Source: Nonomuraea thailandensis (GTDB lineage: Bacteria > Actinomycetota > Actinomycetes > Streptosporangiales > Streptosporangiaceae). From it: a stretch of 64,000 bases of DNA. The stretch lies in assembly GCF_024172165.1 (NCBI RefSeq), contig NZ_JAMZEB010000002.1:3989501-4053500 (forward strand), given 5' to 3'. The position numbers and the translations under genes are program-made. Each line of letters starts with the position of its first letter. Position 1 is the stretch's first letter. Under the pieces are notes generated by a model. It was not told the origin of the DNA. It saw only the letters and a list, made by a program, of their open reading frames with translations, and made no database searches. Positions 33,603 through 42,018 of this stretch are shown here, piece by piece.

Positions 33603-35039
33603 TCAGAAGTCGTCGGCGGTGCGGATCCGGTCGCGGATCCAGACGCCGGCCTCCTTGAGGTTGCCCGTCCCGGCGAAGGAGCCGTTCGGGCAGGTCCCGG
33701 TGGTGAAGACGGCGCCCGTGCGGAAGTCGTCGGAGAAGTTCCAGTTCACCCAGCTGATCTTCTTCTGGGCCAGCAGGTCGAGGTACTGCTGCGACCTGGC
33801 GAAGTTGTCGGCCCCGTCACCGGAGGCGCTCTGGGTGCCGAACTCGGTCACGAAGATCGGCAGCCGGTCGGCGGCCCGGGACAGCGTGGTCAGGTACTCG
33901 GCGCCGTGCGAGCCCGCGTAGAAGTGGAACGTGTACATGATGTTGGCGGCGTTGACCGGGTTGCTGACGATCTCGGACTCGTCGCCGCCGCCGGAGACGC
34001 CGAGCGACGACCACGCCCGGGTGCCGACCAGGATCGGGGCGTCGGGGTCGTGCTGCCGGATCACCGGGATGAGCTGGTGCGCGTAGTCGCGGATGACGGG
34101 CCAGGTGACGGCGTCGCCGTTCGGCTCGTTGGCGATCTCGTACAGGACGTTCTTCTTGCCGTTGTGCCGCTGGGCGATCTCGGTGAAGAACGTCCTGGCC
34201 CGGCTGAGGTTGTACATCGGGTCACCCGGGGTGAGCATGTGCCAGTCCACGATCGCGTACATGCCGCGGGCGGTGGCCATCTCGATCAGGGAGTGCACCC
34301 GGTCGGTGAACAGCCGGGGGTCGGTCTCGTAGCCGCCCTCCTGGATGTACATCGAGATGCGCAGGACGTCGGCCTTCCAGTCGCCGGCCAGCGCGTCGAG
34401 CGACGCGGTGTTGAGGCACTGGTTGTACCACTGGATGCCGTGGCTGCTCATGCCGCGCAGCTGGATCTGCTTGCCGTGCTCGTTGCAGAGCTTGATTCCG
34501 CACACGCGCAGCTGCCCGTTCGCCTGCACGGGGGTGCCGCCTCCGCCTCCGGTGGGGGTTCCGTAGACCTCCAGCTCCCACAGGGAGTAACCGTAGGGGG
34601 TGCCGCGCTGCGTCCCGTGCACGCGGACGTACCGGCCGGCGCCGGTGACGGTGAGGTCGTCGACGGCTCCGTCGCCGGAGGTGGTGGCGTAGACGTCGCT
34701 CCAGGTGGAGCCGTCGGGCGAGGTCTGCACCCGGTACGCCGTGGCGTGGGCGGCCTCCCAGGTCAGCCGCACCCGCGAGACGTCGTGCGCGGCGCCGAGG
34801 TCCACCCGGATCCACTGCGGGTCCACCCCTTCGGCGCTGGCCCAGCGGGTGGACGTGCTGCCGTCCACCGCCTTGCCCGGCTCCAGTCCGGCGGCCTCGA
34901 CCGAGGAGGCCGTCACGGGCCTGCCCTGCGACACCAGGGGATCGGCCGCCTGCCGCGCCCCCGCGCCGGACGGCACCGCCAGCGGCAGCGCCATCACGGC
35001 CGCGATCGTTAAGATCCTCGCTACTGCGCTTCGCCTCAC
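33603..35039 (-). CDS. Secreted CBM32-GH5 glycoside hydrolase (endoglucanase-like)
   Basis: A 478-residue secreted enzyme. GTG 35039 follows GGAG and gives a Sec signal (VARILTIAAVMALPLAVPSGAGA). Residues ~32-165 are an F5/8 type C (CBM32) module (VTASSVEAAGLEPGKAVDGSTSTRWASAEG; WIRVDLGAAHDVSRVRLTWE; YSLWELEVYG). After a Gly-rich linker, residues ~175-475 are a GH5 TIM barrel (LRGMSSHGIQWY; ADVLRISMYIQEGGY). The acid/base Glu is in YEIANEPNG (~303) and the nucleophile Glu in FVTEFGTQSASG (~398). It would hydrolyse beta-1,4-glucan or a related polymer. A 19-base near-palindrome lies 59 bases upstream of the start. Confidence 0.92.
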   Translation of the reverse strand: MRRSAVARILTIAAVMALPLAVPSGAGARQAADPLVSQGRPVTASSVEAAGLEPGKAVDGSTSTRWASAEGVDPQWIRVDLGAAHDVSRVRLTWEAAHATAYRVQTSPDGSTWSDVYATTSGDGAVDDLTVTGAGRYVRVHGTQRGTPYGYSLWELEVYGTPTGGGGGTPVQANGQLRVCGIKLCNEHGKQIQLRGMSSHGIQWYNQCLNTASLDALAGDWKADVLRISMYIQEGGYETDPRLFTDRVHSLIEMATARGMYAIVDWHMLTPGDPMYNLSRARTFFTEIAQRHNGKKNVLYEIANEPNGDAVTWPVIRDYAHQLIPVIRQHDPDAPILVGTRAWSSLGVSGGGDESEIVSNPVNAANIMYTFHFYAGSHGAEYLTTLSRAADRLPIFVTEFGTQSASGDGADNFARSQQYLDLLAQKKISWVNWNFSDDFRTGAVFTTGTCPNGSFAGTGNLKEAGVWIRDRIRTADDF

Positions 35040-35075
35040 GAACGACTCCGATTCTCCGGGAACAGGCGGGGAGAG

Positions 35076-35092
35076 GGAGCCGTCCAGGCTCC
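35076..35092. promoter_or_regulatory. Inverted repeat GGAGCC-N5-GGCTCC upstream of GH5
   Basis: A short perfect dyad 37 bases upstream of the GH5 start. It may be a transcript hairpin or an operator. It is independent of the larger palindrome at 35098-35116. Confidence 0.3.
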
Positions 35093-35097
35093 ACCCG

Positions 35098-35116
35098 GTT
35101 AGGAAGGCTTCTTAAC
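35098..35116. promoter_or_regulatory. Near-perfect 19-bp palindrome, putative GH5 operator
   Basis: GTTAGGAAGGCTTCTTAAC pairs at 8 of 9 positions around its central base. It lies 59 bases upstream of the GH5 GTG start. Similar (T)TAGGAAA-type palindromes recur upstream of secreted glycoside hydrolases in actinomycetes (general recollection, not searched here). A role in carbohydrate-dependent control of this gene is inferred. Confidence 0.5.
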
Positions 35117-35261
35117 TTGCGGCGCAGCCTAAGTTGACAACCGGCCTTACGCAAGACCCAAAGTTCCAGAAAGGGTCCGGCCGCTACTCCTGGCCTTTCG
35201 GGGTGTGTCCGGGCGGTGCCCGGTCTTGTACCGTTCACCTGTGGAGCCGGGTGGGGGTGCC

Positions 35262-37184
35262 GTGACGTCCGATCCGCGTCCGCTGGCCGAGGGCGATCCC
35301 CGGCGGATCTCGGGCTACCTGCTGACCGGCGTGCTGGGGGCCGGCGGCCAGGGCGTGGTCTACCTGGGCCGCACGCCGCAGGGGCGGCCGGTGGCCGTCA
35401 AGACGCTGCACGCCCGCCTGGCGGGCGACGCCGAGGCCCGGGAGCGCTTCCTGCGGGAGGCGGCGATCGCCGCGCGGGTGGCGGCGTTCTGCACCGCGCG
35501 CGTGCTGGACGCGGGTGTCGAGGACGGTCGGCCGTACCTGGTCAGCGAGTACGTGGCGGGCCCGTCCCTGGAGGGGCTCGTGGCCCGGGACGGGCCGCGC
35601 GCAGGCGGTGGCCTGGACCGGCTGGCGATCACCACGCTGACGGCGCTGCAGGCCATCCACCGGGCCGGCGTCGTGCACCGGGACCTCAAGCCGAGCAACG
35701 TGATCATGGGGCCGGAGGGGCCGGTGGTCATCGACTTCGGCATCGCCCGCGTCCTCGAACAGTCCACCACCGGCTCCGGCCTGGTCGGCACCCCGGCCTA
35801 CCTGTCGCCCGAGCTGCTGAACGGCGACCCCGCCGGCACGGCCTCGGACGTGTTCGCCTGGGCCGCCACCATGGTCTACGCCGCCACCGGGCACCGGGCC
35901 TTCCCCGGCGCGGTCACGGCGGTCGTCCTCAACGCGATCATGACGCGCGACCCCGACCTGACGGGCGTGCCCGGCCACCTGCGCGCGCTGCTGGCCGCCT
36001 GCCTGGCCAAGGATCCCGCCTCCCGGCCCGCCGTCGCCGGCCTGCTCACCGCCCTCACCCAGGAACGCTCCCTGCCCGGCCCCCGGGCGGCCCTGCCACG
36101 CCGCCGCCTGGTGCGGGCGCTCGCGGCGGGCGCCGTCGTCGCCGCGGTCCCGGCGGCGTACGGGCTGGTGAGCCTGTTCTCCCCCGGTGCCACCGTCCCG
36201 TTCGGGAGCCTCGTGCGCGAGCCGGTCGCGGGCCGCCAGAAGTGGATCCTGTCGGTGGCGCTGAGCCTGCTGAACAACCGCCCGGTCGTGGTCAGCGGCG
36301 GCTACGACGGCACCCTCGCCGTGGCGGACCTGGCCACCGGCGCTCCCGTCGGCGCCGCGCTGCTGGGCCACCGGGGGCCGGTCTGGTCGGTGGCGACGGG
36401 CCGGTTACCCGGCGGTCCCTTCGCCGTCTCCGGCGGCTCCGACGGCACCGTGCGCGTGTGGGACCTGACGACCGGCACTCCGCTCCTGCGACCGCTCACG
36501 GGGCACCGGGCCTCGGTGGAGTCGGTGGCCGTCGGCCGGCTCGGCGCCCGGCCCGTGGCGGCCTCCGGCAGCTCCGACGGCACCGTGCGCGTGTGGGACC
36601 TGACGAACGGCGCTCCGGTCGGCGCACCCGCCGAGGACCACGCGTCCTGGGTGCTGGCGGTCGCCGTGGGACGGCTCGGCGACCGTCCCGTCGTGGCCTC
36701 GGGCGGCCATGACGGCGCCGTCCTCGTCTCCGACCTGGCCACCGGCGCCCGGATGGCCGGGCGCGCCCGGGCCCACCGCGGCCCGGTGGAGTCGATGACG
36801 GTCGGGCAGGTCGGTGACCGGCCCGTGGCGATCTCCGGCGGCGGCGACGGCGACCACACCGTGCGGGTCTGGGACCTGGCAACCGCCGCGCCGGTCGGCG
36901 CGCCGCTGGCCGGCCACCGGAGCTGGGCCCTGGGCCTGGCGGCGGGCGAGCTGCCCGGCGGTCGCGCCGTGGCGGTCTCCGGCGGCTACAGGGACGAGAC
37001 GGTGCGGGTGTGGGACCTCGCCGCGGGGAAGCAGCTCGGCGGGCCCTTCCTCGGCCATCGGGGCCTGATCGAGTCGGTGGCGGTCGGGCTGCTGGACGAC
37101 CGGCCGGTGGCGGTGTCCGGCGGTGACGACGGCAAGGTGCGGGTGTGGAGCCTGGAGGCGCCGTACCCGCCTGCCACGGGCTGA
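35262..37184 (+). CDS. Serine/threonine protein kinase with C-terminal WD40 propeller
   Basis: A 640-residue Hanks-type kinase fused to a beta propeller. The kinase domain has G-loop LGAGGQGVVYLG, VAVKTL (Lys), HRDLKPSNVIMG (catalytic loop ~138) and DFGIARV, with activation-segment TPAYLSPE. A single hydrophobic segment (LVRALAAGAVVAAVPAAYGLVSLF, ~280-305) likely spans the membrane. About seven WD40 blades follow, each built on a repeated pattern (SVAVGRLGARPVAASGSSDGTVRVWDLTNGAPVG). The propeller probably senses a ligand or scaffolds partners outside the membrane. The start chosen is GTG 35262 (GGTGGGGGT upstream); GTG 35241 is possible. A TTA codon lies at 36405-36407. It is convergent with the serine hydrolase. 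Confidence 0.9.
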   Translation: MTSDPRPLAEGDPRRISGYLLTGVLGAGGQGVVYLGRTPQGRPVAVKTLHARLAGDAEARERFLREAAIAARVAAFCTARVLDAGVEDGRPYLVSEYVAGPSLEGLVARDGPRAGGGLDRLAITTLTALQAIHRAGVVHRDLKPSNVIMGPEGPVVIDFGIARVLEQSTTGSGLVGTPAYLSPELLNGDPAGTASDVFAWAATMVYAATGHRAFPGAVTAVVLNAIMTRDPDLTGVPGHLRALLAACLAKDPASRPAVAGLLTALTQERSLPGPRAALPRRRLVRALAAGAVVAAVPAAYGLVSLFSPGATVPFGSLVREPVAGRQKWILSVALSLLNNRPVVVSGGYDGTLAVADLATGAPVGAALLGHRGPVWSVATGRLPGGPFAVSGGSDGTVRVWDLTTGTPLLRPLTGHRASVESVAVGRLGARPVAASGSSDGTVRVWDLTNGAPVGAPAEDHASWVLAVAVGRLGDRPVVASGGHDGAVLVSDLATGARMAGRARAHRGPVESMTVGQVGDRPVAISGGGDGDHTVRVWDLATAAPVGAPLAGHRSWALGLAAGELPGGRAVAVSGGYRDETVRVWDLAAGKQLGGPFLGHRGLIESVAVGLLDDRPVAVSGGDDGKVRVWSLEAPYPPATG

Positions 37185-37193
37185 TCGCCCCGG

Positions 37194-38627
37194 TCAGCCG
37201 CTCGCCGTGGCCGCCCGGCGCAGGCACCACAGGCGGCGGGCGAGCGCGACCGCCCCGAGCGCGCAGCAGGTCAGGGAGAACAGCGCCAGCAGCGGCATCA
37301 GCCAGGCCACGACGATCCAGTACTGGAAGCTGAACGCCCCGCTCTGGATGCCGATCAGCGCCGGCAGCAGCACGCCCGAGACCGTCACCAGCGCGAGGGG
37401 CGCCAGCCGCAGGACCAGCCGCGGCCGGCGCGCCGCACGGCGTCGCGTGGCCCAGCGGCGCGCCCGGACGGCGGCGGTGACCAGCAGCGCGGCCATCACC
37501 ACCGTGAGGCCGAGCAGGACCGCGTTCACGACGGTCAGCGGGTTGTCCATCGGCGTGGCCGGGGCGCCGGCGCGTTCGGCGAGGAGGTTGGCCGCCAGCA
37601 GGCCGGGCGCGCCGCCGCTGTTGGTGAGGACGAGGGCACCCACGCCGGTCGCGGGCGCGAAGGCCATGTCCCCGGTCCAGGTCGCCAGGGTTCCGCCGTG
37701 ACCGATCACCGGCGCCGGGGAGCCCGCACTGGCGGGGCGGGCCTGCCAGCCGAGGGCGTAGCCGGCGGCTCGCGGCTGGACGGTGTGCATCTCGGCCAGG
37801 GAGCGGGCGCTCAGCAGGCTCGTGCCGAGGGTGCCCTGGTTGAACCGGAGCCAGCGCACCATGTCGTCCAGGGTGGAGATCACCCCGCCGTTGCCGACGC
37901 AGCTGCCCGGCATCTCCGCCGTCGCGACGGCGAGGCCGAGGACGACCTCGTACCCGGACGACAGCCCCTCGGCGCGGTCGGAGCAGCCGAGCGTCGAGCC
38001 GGTGCCGGTCATGCCCAGCGGCTCGAACAGCTCGGCGCGCAGGAAGGCGTCGAAGTCCCGGCCGGACACCACCTCGACGATCCGGGCCGCGATCGAGTAG
38101 TTGGTGTTGTGGTACTCGGGGCGGGTCCCCGGGTCGGCGGCCAGGGTCTTGCCCGCCAGCCCGGCCACGACTTCACGGGCGGTGCGCGGGGGCGGGAAGA
38201 CGTACTCGTCGTTCGTGCTGATCGACAGCCCGGAGGTGTGGCTGAGGAGCTGACGCACGGTGATCCGGGTGAAGCGCGGGTCGGCCATCGTGAAGGCGGG
38301 CAGGTGGCGCACGACCGGGTCGTCCAGGGAGACGCGGTCGCGGTCGGCCAGCAGCATGATCGCCGCCGCCGTCATCGACTTGCTCATGGACGCGATCCGG
38401 AACCGGGTCCGGGGCGTCACGGGGTTGCCGTCGCCGTCCCGGCCGCGGGTGATCGTCTCGATCGAAGAGCCGTCGATGACGGCCGCCGCGACGCCCGGCG
38501 TGCCGTAGACGGAGCGGTAGTCGTCGACCAGCCGTCCGCTGGCCGCATGGGCCGGCGCCGTCCAGCCGGGCAGCAGCGCGAGAAGTAGACAGGCCGCGGG
38601 AAGGAGGAGGAGATGTCGGGAACGCAC
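37194..38627 (-). CDS. Membrane-anchored class C beta-lactamase-family serine hydrolase
   Basis: A 477-residue protein. It starts at GTG 38627 with a signal/anchor (HLLLLPAACLLLALLPGWTAPAHA). The serine hydrolase domain carries FRIASMSKSMTAAA (SxxK, Ser near residue 80), PEYHNTNYS (YxN) and the VIGHGGTLATWTGDM (HxG-like) third motif. The C-terminal ~120 residues hold three to four membrane helices (VVNAVLLGLTVVMAALLVTAAV; LAPLALVTVSGVLLPALIG; YWIVVAWLMPLLALFSLTC). Family members are D-aminopeptidases, esterases or peptidoglycan enzymes acting outside the membrane; the substrate is not predictable. Convergent with the WD40 kinase (9 bases). Confidence 0.88.
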   Translation of the reverse strand: MRSRHLLLLPAACLLLALLPGWTAPAHAASGRLVDDYRSVYGTPGVAAAVIDGSSIETITRGRDGDGNPVTPRTRFRIASMSKSMTAAAIMLLADRDRVSLDDPVVRHLPAFTMADPRFTRITVRQLLSHTSGLSISTNDEYVFPPPRTAREVVAGLAGKTLAADPGTRPEYHNTNYSIAARIVEVVSGRDFDAFLRAELFEPLGMTGTGSTLGCSDRAEGLSSGYEVVLGLAVATAEMPGSCVGNGGVISTLDDMVRWLRFNQGTLGTSLLSARSLAEMHTVQPRAAGYALGWQARPASAGSPAPVIGHGGTLATWTGDMAFAPATGVGALVLTNSGGAPGLLAANLLAERAGAPATPMDNPLTVVNAVLLGLTVVMAALLVTAAVRARRWATRRRAARRPRLVLRLAPLALVTVSGVLLPALIGIQSGAFSFQYWIVVAWLMPLLALFSLTCCALGAVALARRLWCLRRAATASG

Positions 38628-38686
38628 GATGTCGAACCTAGGGAGGGCGATCAGCGCCCGGCATCACCCCGGGGAGTGAGCCGTGA

Positions 38687-38724
38687 CCACCCCTTGGGGT
38701 GGCCTCGCCCTTGGGGTGGCCTCG
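38687..38724. terminator. Hairpin with perfect 17-bp tandem duplication after response regulator gene
   Basis: Directly after the response-regulator stop, the 17-base unit CCCTTGGGGTGGCCTCG is repeated perfectly in tandem (38691-38707, 38708-38724). The distal part forms the palindrome CCACCCC-TT-GGGGTGG (38687-38702), suitable as a minus-strand terminator. The duplication looks like a recent slippage event. Confidence 0.55.
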
Positions 38725-39387
38725 TCAACCGGGCAGGTCGTTGCGGCCGACGAGCCCGTTCTCGTACGCGTGGATCACCGCGTGCACACGATCCCGCAGG
38801 CCGAGCTTCTGCAGCACGGCCCGGACGTGCGTCTTGACGGTGTTCTCGCTCAGCACCAGCTCCGCGCGGATCTCGCCGTTGGACCTGCCGCGGGCGAGCA
38901 GCCCGTAGACCTCGGCCTCGCGCGGGGTCAGGCCGTCCAGCGCCGCAGCCCGCCGCGCCGGCACCCGGCGGACGAGATCGAGGATCGTCGCGGCCACCCC
39001 CGGGGCCAGGGCCGCCGTCCCGGAGGCGACGTCGCACACGGCCTGGGCCAGGGCGGCGGGCCGGACGTCCTTGGTCAGGTAGCCGCTCGCGCCGGCCCGG
39101 ACGGCCGCCACGACCAGCTCGTCGTCGTCGAAGGTGGTCAGCATGAGCACCCGGGTGGCGGGCGCGATCCTGACGATCTCCGTCGTGGCGGCGACGCCGT
39201 CCACGCGCGGCATGCGGACGTCCATCAGCACCACGTCCAGCCGGTGCCGCCGGACGACCTCGATCGCCTCGCCGCCGTCGGCGACGTCGTGGGTGACCTC
39301 GATGCGCTCGTCGGCCGACAGCACCGTGCGGAGAGAGGTCCGCAGCAGCGCCTGGTCGTCGACGAGCATGACGCGGATCCCGCTCAT
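38725..39387 (-). CDS. NarL/LuxR-family response regulator
   Basis: A 220-residue two-component response regulator. The receiver domain has the acidic pair VDDQ, the phospho-acceptor Asp in VVLMDVRMPRVDGV (~52-56), LTTFDDDE and the lysine in GYLTKDVRP. The C-terminal LuxR HTH reads LTPREAEVYGLLARGRSNGEIRAELVLSENTVKTHVRAVLQKLGLRDR. ATG 39387 overlaps the kinase stop by ATGA, so both proteins are produced together. The regulon is unknown. Confidence 0.93.
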   Translation of the reverse strand: MSGIRVMLVDDQALLRTSLRTVLSADERIEVTHDVADGGEAIEVVRRHRLDVVLMDVRMPRVDGVAATTEIVRIAPATRVLMLTTFDDDELVVAAVRAGASGYLTKDVRPAALAQAVCDVASGTAALAPGVAATILDLVRRVPARRAAALDGLTPREAEVYGLLARGRSNGEIRAELVLSENTVKTHVRAVLQKLGLRDRVHAVIHAYENGLVGRNDLPG

Positions 39388-40598
39388 GCCCCCTCCTTCG
39401 TGGGCAGCCGCGCCCGCAGCACCCACCCGTCGTCCCCGTCGTCGACCGACAGTGTGCCGCCGGCGTTGTGCACGCGTTCCCTGATGCCCATCAGCCCGGT
39501 TCCCGGTCCGCCGCCGCCGCGGCGGGTCCTGCCGCCGTCGTCGCGCACCTCCACCGTCACCTCGGCCGGGCTCCAGTGCAGGCGGACGGCCACCTCGACG
39601 GGGGGTTCGAGGTGGCGCAGCGCGTTGGTGACGCCCTCCTGCACGGTGCGGACCACCGCGACCTCGGCGCTCAGGCTCAGGGGCCGCCGCTCCCCCGTCT
39701 CCGCGTACGTCACGGCGTGCAGCGGGCTCGCCGCCGAGGCCATGAGGGCGGGGATGGCGTCGATCGAGATCGGGACCTCCCGGGGCCGGGGATCGCCGCC
39801 CGGCTCCGTCCCGCCCGGCTCCGTCGCGCCCGCCTCCGGCCCGCCCGGGGCGGCCCGGCCCAGGGTGGACAGCATCGCCCGCAGGCCCTGGTGGGCGTCC
39901 CTGCCGGTCTCGGCGATGTCACCGAGCTCGCGGCGCGTCGCCGGGTCCGTCGTCGTCACCGCCGCGGCCTCGATCCGCGCGACCATCACGGTGACCGTGT
40001 GGGCGATCACGTCGTGCAGGTCGCGCCGGATGCCGGCCCGCTCGCCGGCCACCGCCGCCGCCAGGCGTTCCCGTTCGGCGCGCAGGCCCGCCTCGCGCCT
40101 GCGGCGCGCCGCCAGCGCCGCCAGCCACCCGCTGACGACGACGAGCATCAGCAGCCCGCCCTCGGCCGGCCGGGTCCATCCCGGCACGCCGGGGAGCGAC
40201 CTGGCCCACGTCACCAGCTCGGTGAAGACGATCCCCGTCACGGCGACGGCCAGCGCCGCCACCGCCGACCTGACCGGCACCAGGGTGGTCAGCCGCCACA
40301 ACACGAGCGGGAAACACGCGGCCGAGGGCAGCACGCTGGGCGACCAGCCCGGAAACGGCGTCACCGCCAGGACCAGCATCGCCACCGCTGCGCACCCGTA
40401 CCCCGCCCAGGGCCGCCGCCCGGCCAGCGACGCCCCCACGTGGAGCAGGCCCGCGGCGGCCGCGGCGAGGAGGATCTGCCACAGGCCCCCGCCGAGGTGC
40501 AGGACGCCCACCAGGGTGATCACCGTCAGCGGGGCCAGCACCACGTGCGCCACCGGCGTCGCCACCGCCCACATGCTCCGGCGCTCGGCGGCTGTCAC
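39384..40598 (-). CDS. Sensor histidine kinase (HisKA_3 / NarL-type partner)
   Basis: A 404-residue membrane kinase. GTG 40598 is preceded by GGAGGCGACC. The first ~170 residues hold about five hydrophobic segments (VATPVAHVVLAPLTVITLVGVL; ILLAAAAAGLLHVGASLAG; AVAALAVAVTGIVFTELV; GGLLMLVVVSGWLAALAA). The phosphorylation site is in GIRRDLHDVIAHTVTVMV (~193), and the ATPase domain has TVQEGVTNALRHLEP (N box) and GTGLMGIRERVHNAGG (G box). There is no extracellular sensor domain, so sensing is probably membrane-embedded. It is translationally coupled to its response regulator. Confidence 0.92.
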   Translation of the reverse strand: MTAAERRSMWAVATPVAHVVLAPLTVITLVGVLHLGGGLWQILLAAAAAGLLHVGASLAGRRPWAGYGCAAVAMLVLAVTPFPGWSPSVLPSAACFPLVLWRLTTLVPVRSAVAALAVAVTGIVFTELVTWARSLPGVPGWTRPAEGGLLMLVVVSGWLAALAARRRREAGLRAERERLAAAVAGERAGIRRDLHDVIAHTVTVMVARIEAAAVTTTDPATRRELGDIAETGRDAHQGLRAMLSTLGRAAPGGPEAGATEPGGTEPGGDPRPREVPISIDAIPALMASAASPLHAVTYAETGERRPLSLSAEVAVVRTVQEGVTNALRHLEPPVEVAVRLHWSPAEVTVEVRDDGGRTRRGGGGPGTGLMGIRERVHNAGGTLSVDDGDDGWVLRARLPTKEGA

Positions 40599-40704
40599 GG
40601 TCGTCGCCTCCAGGCAGGCTCACGGTCAGGGAGCCGTGCCCCGGCTCGAGGTGCCCCAGGATAGCCAGCGGTGAGCCGCTCCCGTGTTCTATGATCATGC
40701 GCCT

Positions 40705-41292
40705 ATGAGCCCTTCGCGCACTTTGTCCGCCACGGAAGTCCGCTCGGAACGGCTGCTGCTGCGCAGGGCGCACGCCGCCGACCGGGAAGCGATCGTCGAG
40801 CTCATGACCGACCCCGAGGTGCAGGCCCACCTCGGCGGCCCCCGGCCGCGCGGCGACGTGGAGAAGCAGTTCGACACGGTCATGGCCACCGGCGCCCCCA
40901 GGCCCGGCAACTTCGTCATCGCGGACGGCGCGACGGACCGCCTGCTCGGGACGTTGATGCTCGGCCGCCGGGCCAGGGACCTGCCCGGGCACGTCACCGA
41001 GGACGGCGAGGAGCTGGAGCTGGGTTACGTGCTGCGGCGCGGCGCCTGGGGCGCGGGGTACGCCTTCGAGGCCGCGACGGCCGCGTTGCGCGCCGCGGCC
41101 GGCGAGCTCCCCGACCAGCCGGTCGTGCTCGTGACCCAGACCGCGAACGAACGGTCCCTGGCGCTCGCGGCCCGCCTCGGCTTCCGCCCCGTCGGCACGT
41201 TCGAGGAGTGGGGCGCCGAGCAGACCCTCTGCGCCGCCGACCTTTCGGCGTTCCGCCTCCAGCACGCTGAGTGGCGCCGAACACCTCGTTGA
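40705..41292 (+). CDS. GNAT-family N-acetyltransferase
   Basis: A 195-residue acetyltransferase (VRSERLLLRRAHAADREAIVELMTDPEVQAHLGGP; LELGYVLRRGAWGAGYAFEAATAALRAAA; VTQTANERSLALAARLGFRPVGTFEEWGAEQ). The substrate is unknown. ATG 40705 lies nine bases after TATGAT (40690-40695), a good actinobacterial -10, suggesting a leaderless transcript. The C-terminus (FRLQHAEWRRTPR) runs into sequence that looks like the end of another decayed gene on the opposite strand, so its last residues may be non-native. Confidence 0.85.
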   Translation: MSPSRTLSATEVRSERLLLRRAHAADREAIVELMTDPEVQAHLGGPRPRGDVEKQFDTVMATGAPRPGNFVIADGATDRLLGTLMLGRRARDLPGHVTEDGEELELGYVLRRGAWGAGYAFEAATAALRAAAGELPDQPVVLVTQTANERSLALAARLGFRPVGTFEEWGAEQTLCAADLSAFRLQHAEWRRTPR

Positions 41293-41355
41293 GCAGCCTC
41301 CGCTGGGCGAGCCGGAACGCCGCCGCGATGGACAGGTCGGCGTCGTCCACGCAGG

Positions 41356-41817
41356 TCAGCGCTCGTCCAGCTGCCCGGCCAGCTGCTCCAGGCCGCCCCT
41401 GATGAGCCGTCCGTACTCGTCGTCGCCGAGCGCGCCGATCGTGGCCCGCGCCTGCCGCAGGTGCTCGCGGGCGCGGCCGAGATCGCCCAGCTTGCGGTAG
41501 CACTCGCTCAGGTTGAGGTGCAGCGACGGGTAGAGGCCGGCCACGGAGAGCGGCACCCCTGCCTGGGCCACCTGCTCGTCGGTGACCAGGTCGACGGCGG
41601 CCAGCGCCCGCAGGTCCCACTTCAGCTCCTCGTGCGGGTCGTCCTGAACGTCGGCCATCGAGTGGGCCAGGACGCACACGTGCAGCGGATCGCCTTGCTC
41701 GCCGCCGATGTCATCCCAGACCTGGGCGAACAGCTCGCGGGCGGCGTCCCGCCGGCCTTGCTGGTGGTGCAGCGCCACTCCTTGGCCGATGCGGGCCATC
41801 GTCGGGTCGGTGGTCAT
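41356..41817 (-). CDS. Small TPR-like protein of unknown function
   Basis: A 153-residue soluble helical protein with tetratricopeptide-type repeats (GVALHHQQGRRDAARELFAQVWDDIG; LHVCVLAHSMADVQDDPHEELKWDLRALAAVD; LYPSLHLNLSECYRKLGDLGRAREHLRQARATIGAL). This is a common conserved hypothetical in actinobacteria, presumably a protein-binding scaffold. AAGGAGCC precedes ATG 41817. It lies 19 bases downstream of a possible 50-residue gene and behind the orphan histidine kinase on the same strand, so the three may share a transcript. Confidence 0.75.
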   Translation of the reverse strand: MTTDPTMARIGQGVALHHQQGRRDAARELFAQVWDDIGGEQGDPLHVCVLAHSMADVQDDPHEELKWDLRALAAVDLVTDEQVAQAGVPLSVAGLYPSLHLNLSECYRKLGDLGRAREHLRQARATIGALGDDEYGRLIRGGLEQLAGQLDER

Positions 41818-41836
41818 GAGCGGCTCCTTCGCCTGA

Positions 41837-41989
41837 TCAGTGCCGGACCGTGCGGGTGAGGCGGCGCAGGGCGTCGCGGGCGGGCGCGCCGGCGGGGGCG
41901 GGCCGGCGCGGCGCCGTCGGGTCGGGGTGCCGGTCGCGCAGCGGCTCCCGCGCGGCCTGCGCGCTGATCCCGATCACGGTGTGCGTCAT
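41837..41989 (-). CDS. Possible 50-residue small protein
   Basis: An ATG at 41989 opens a 50-codon frame (MTHTVIGISAQAAREPLRD start; RRLTRTVRH end), rich in Arg, Pro and Ala. It fills the gap between the orphan histidine kinase stop (42019) and the TPR protein. A TAGTGT -10-like hexamer 8 bases upstream would make it leaderless; there is no Shine-Dalgarno. Composition is close to random high-GC sequence, so it may not be real. Confidence 0.35.
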   Translation of the reverse strand: MTHTVIGISAQAAREPLRDRHPDPTAPRRPAPAGAPARDALRRLTRTVRH

Positions 41990-42018
41990 GCGGAGCAACA
42001 CTAGCCGGACGGGGCAGG

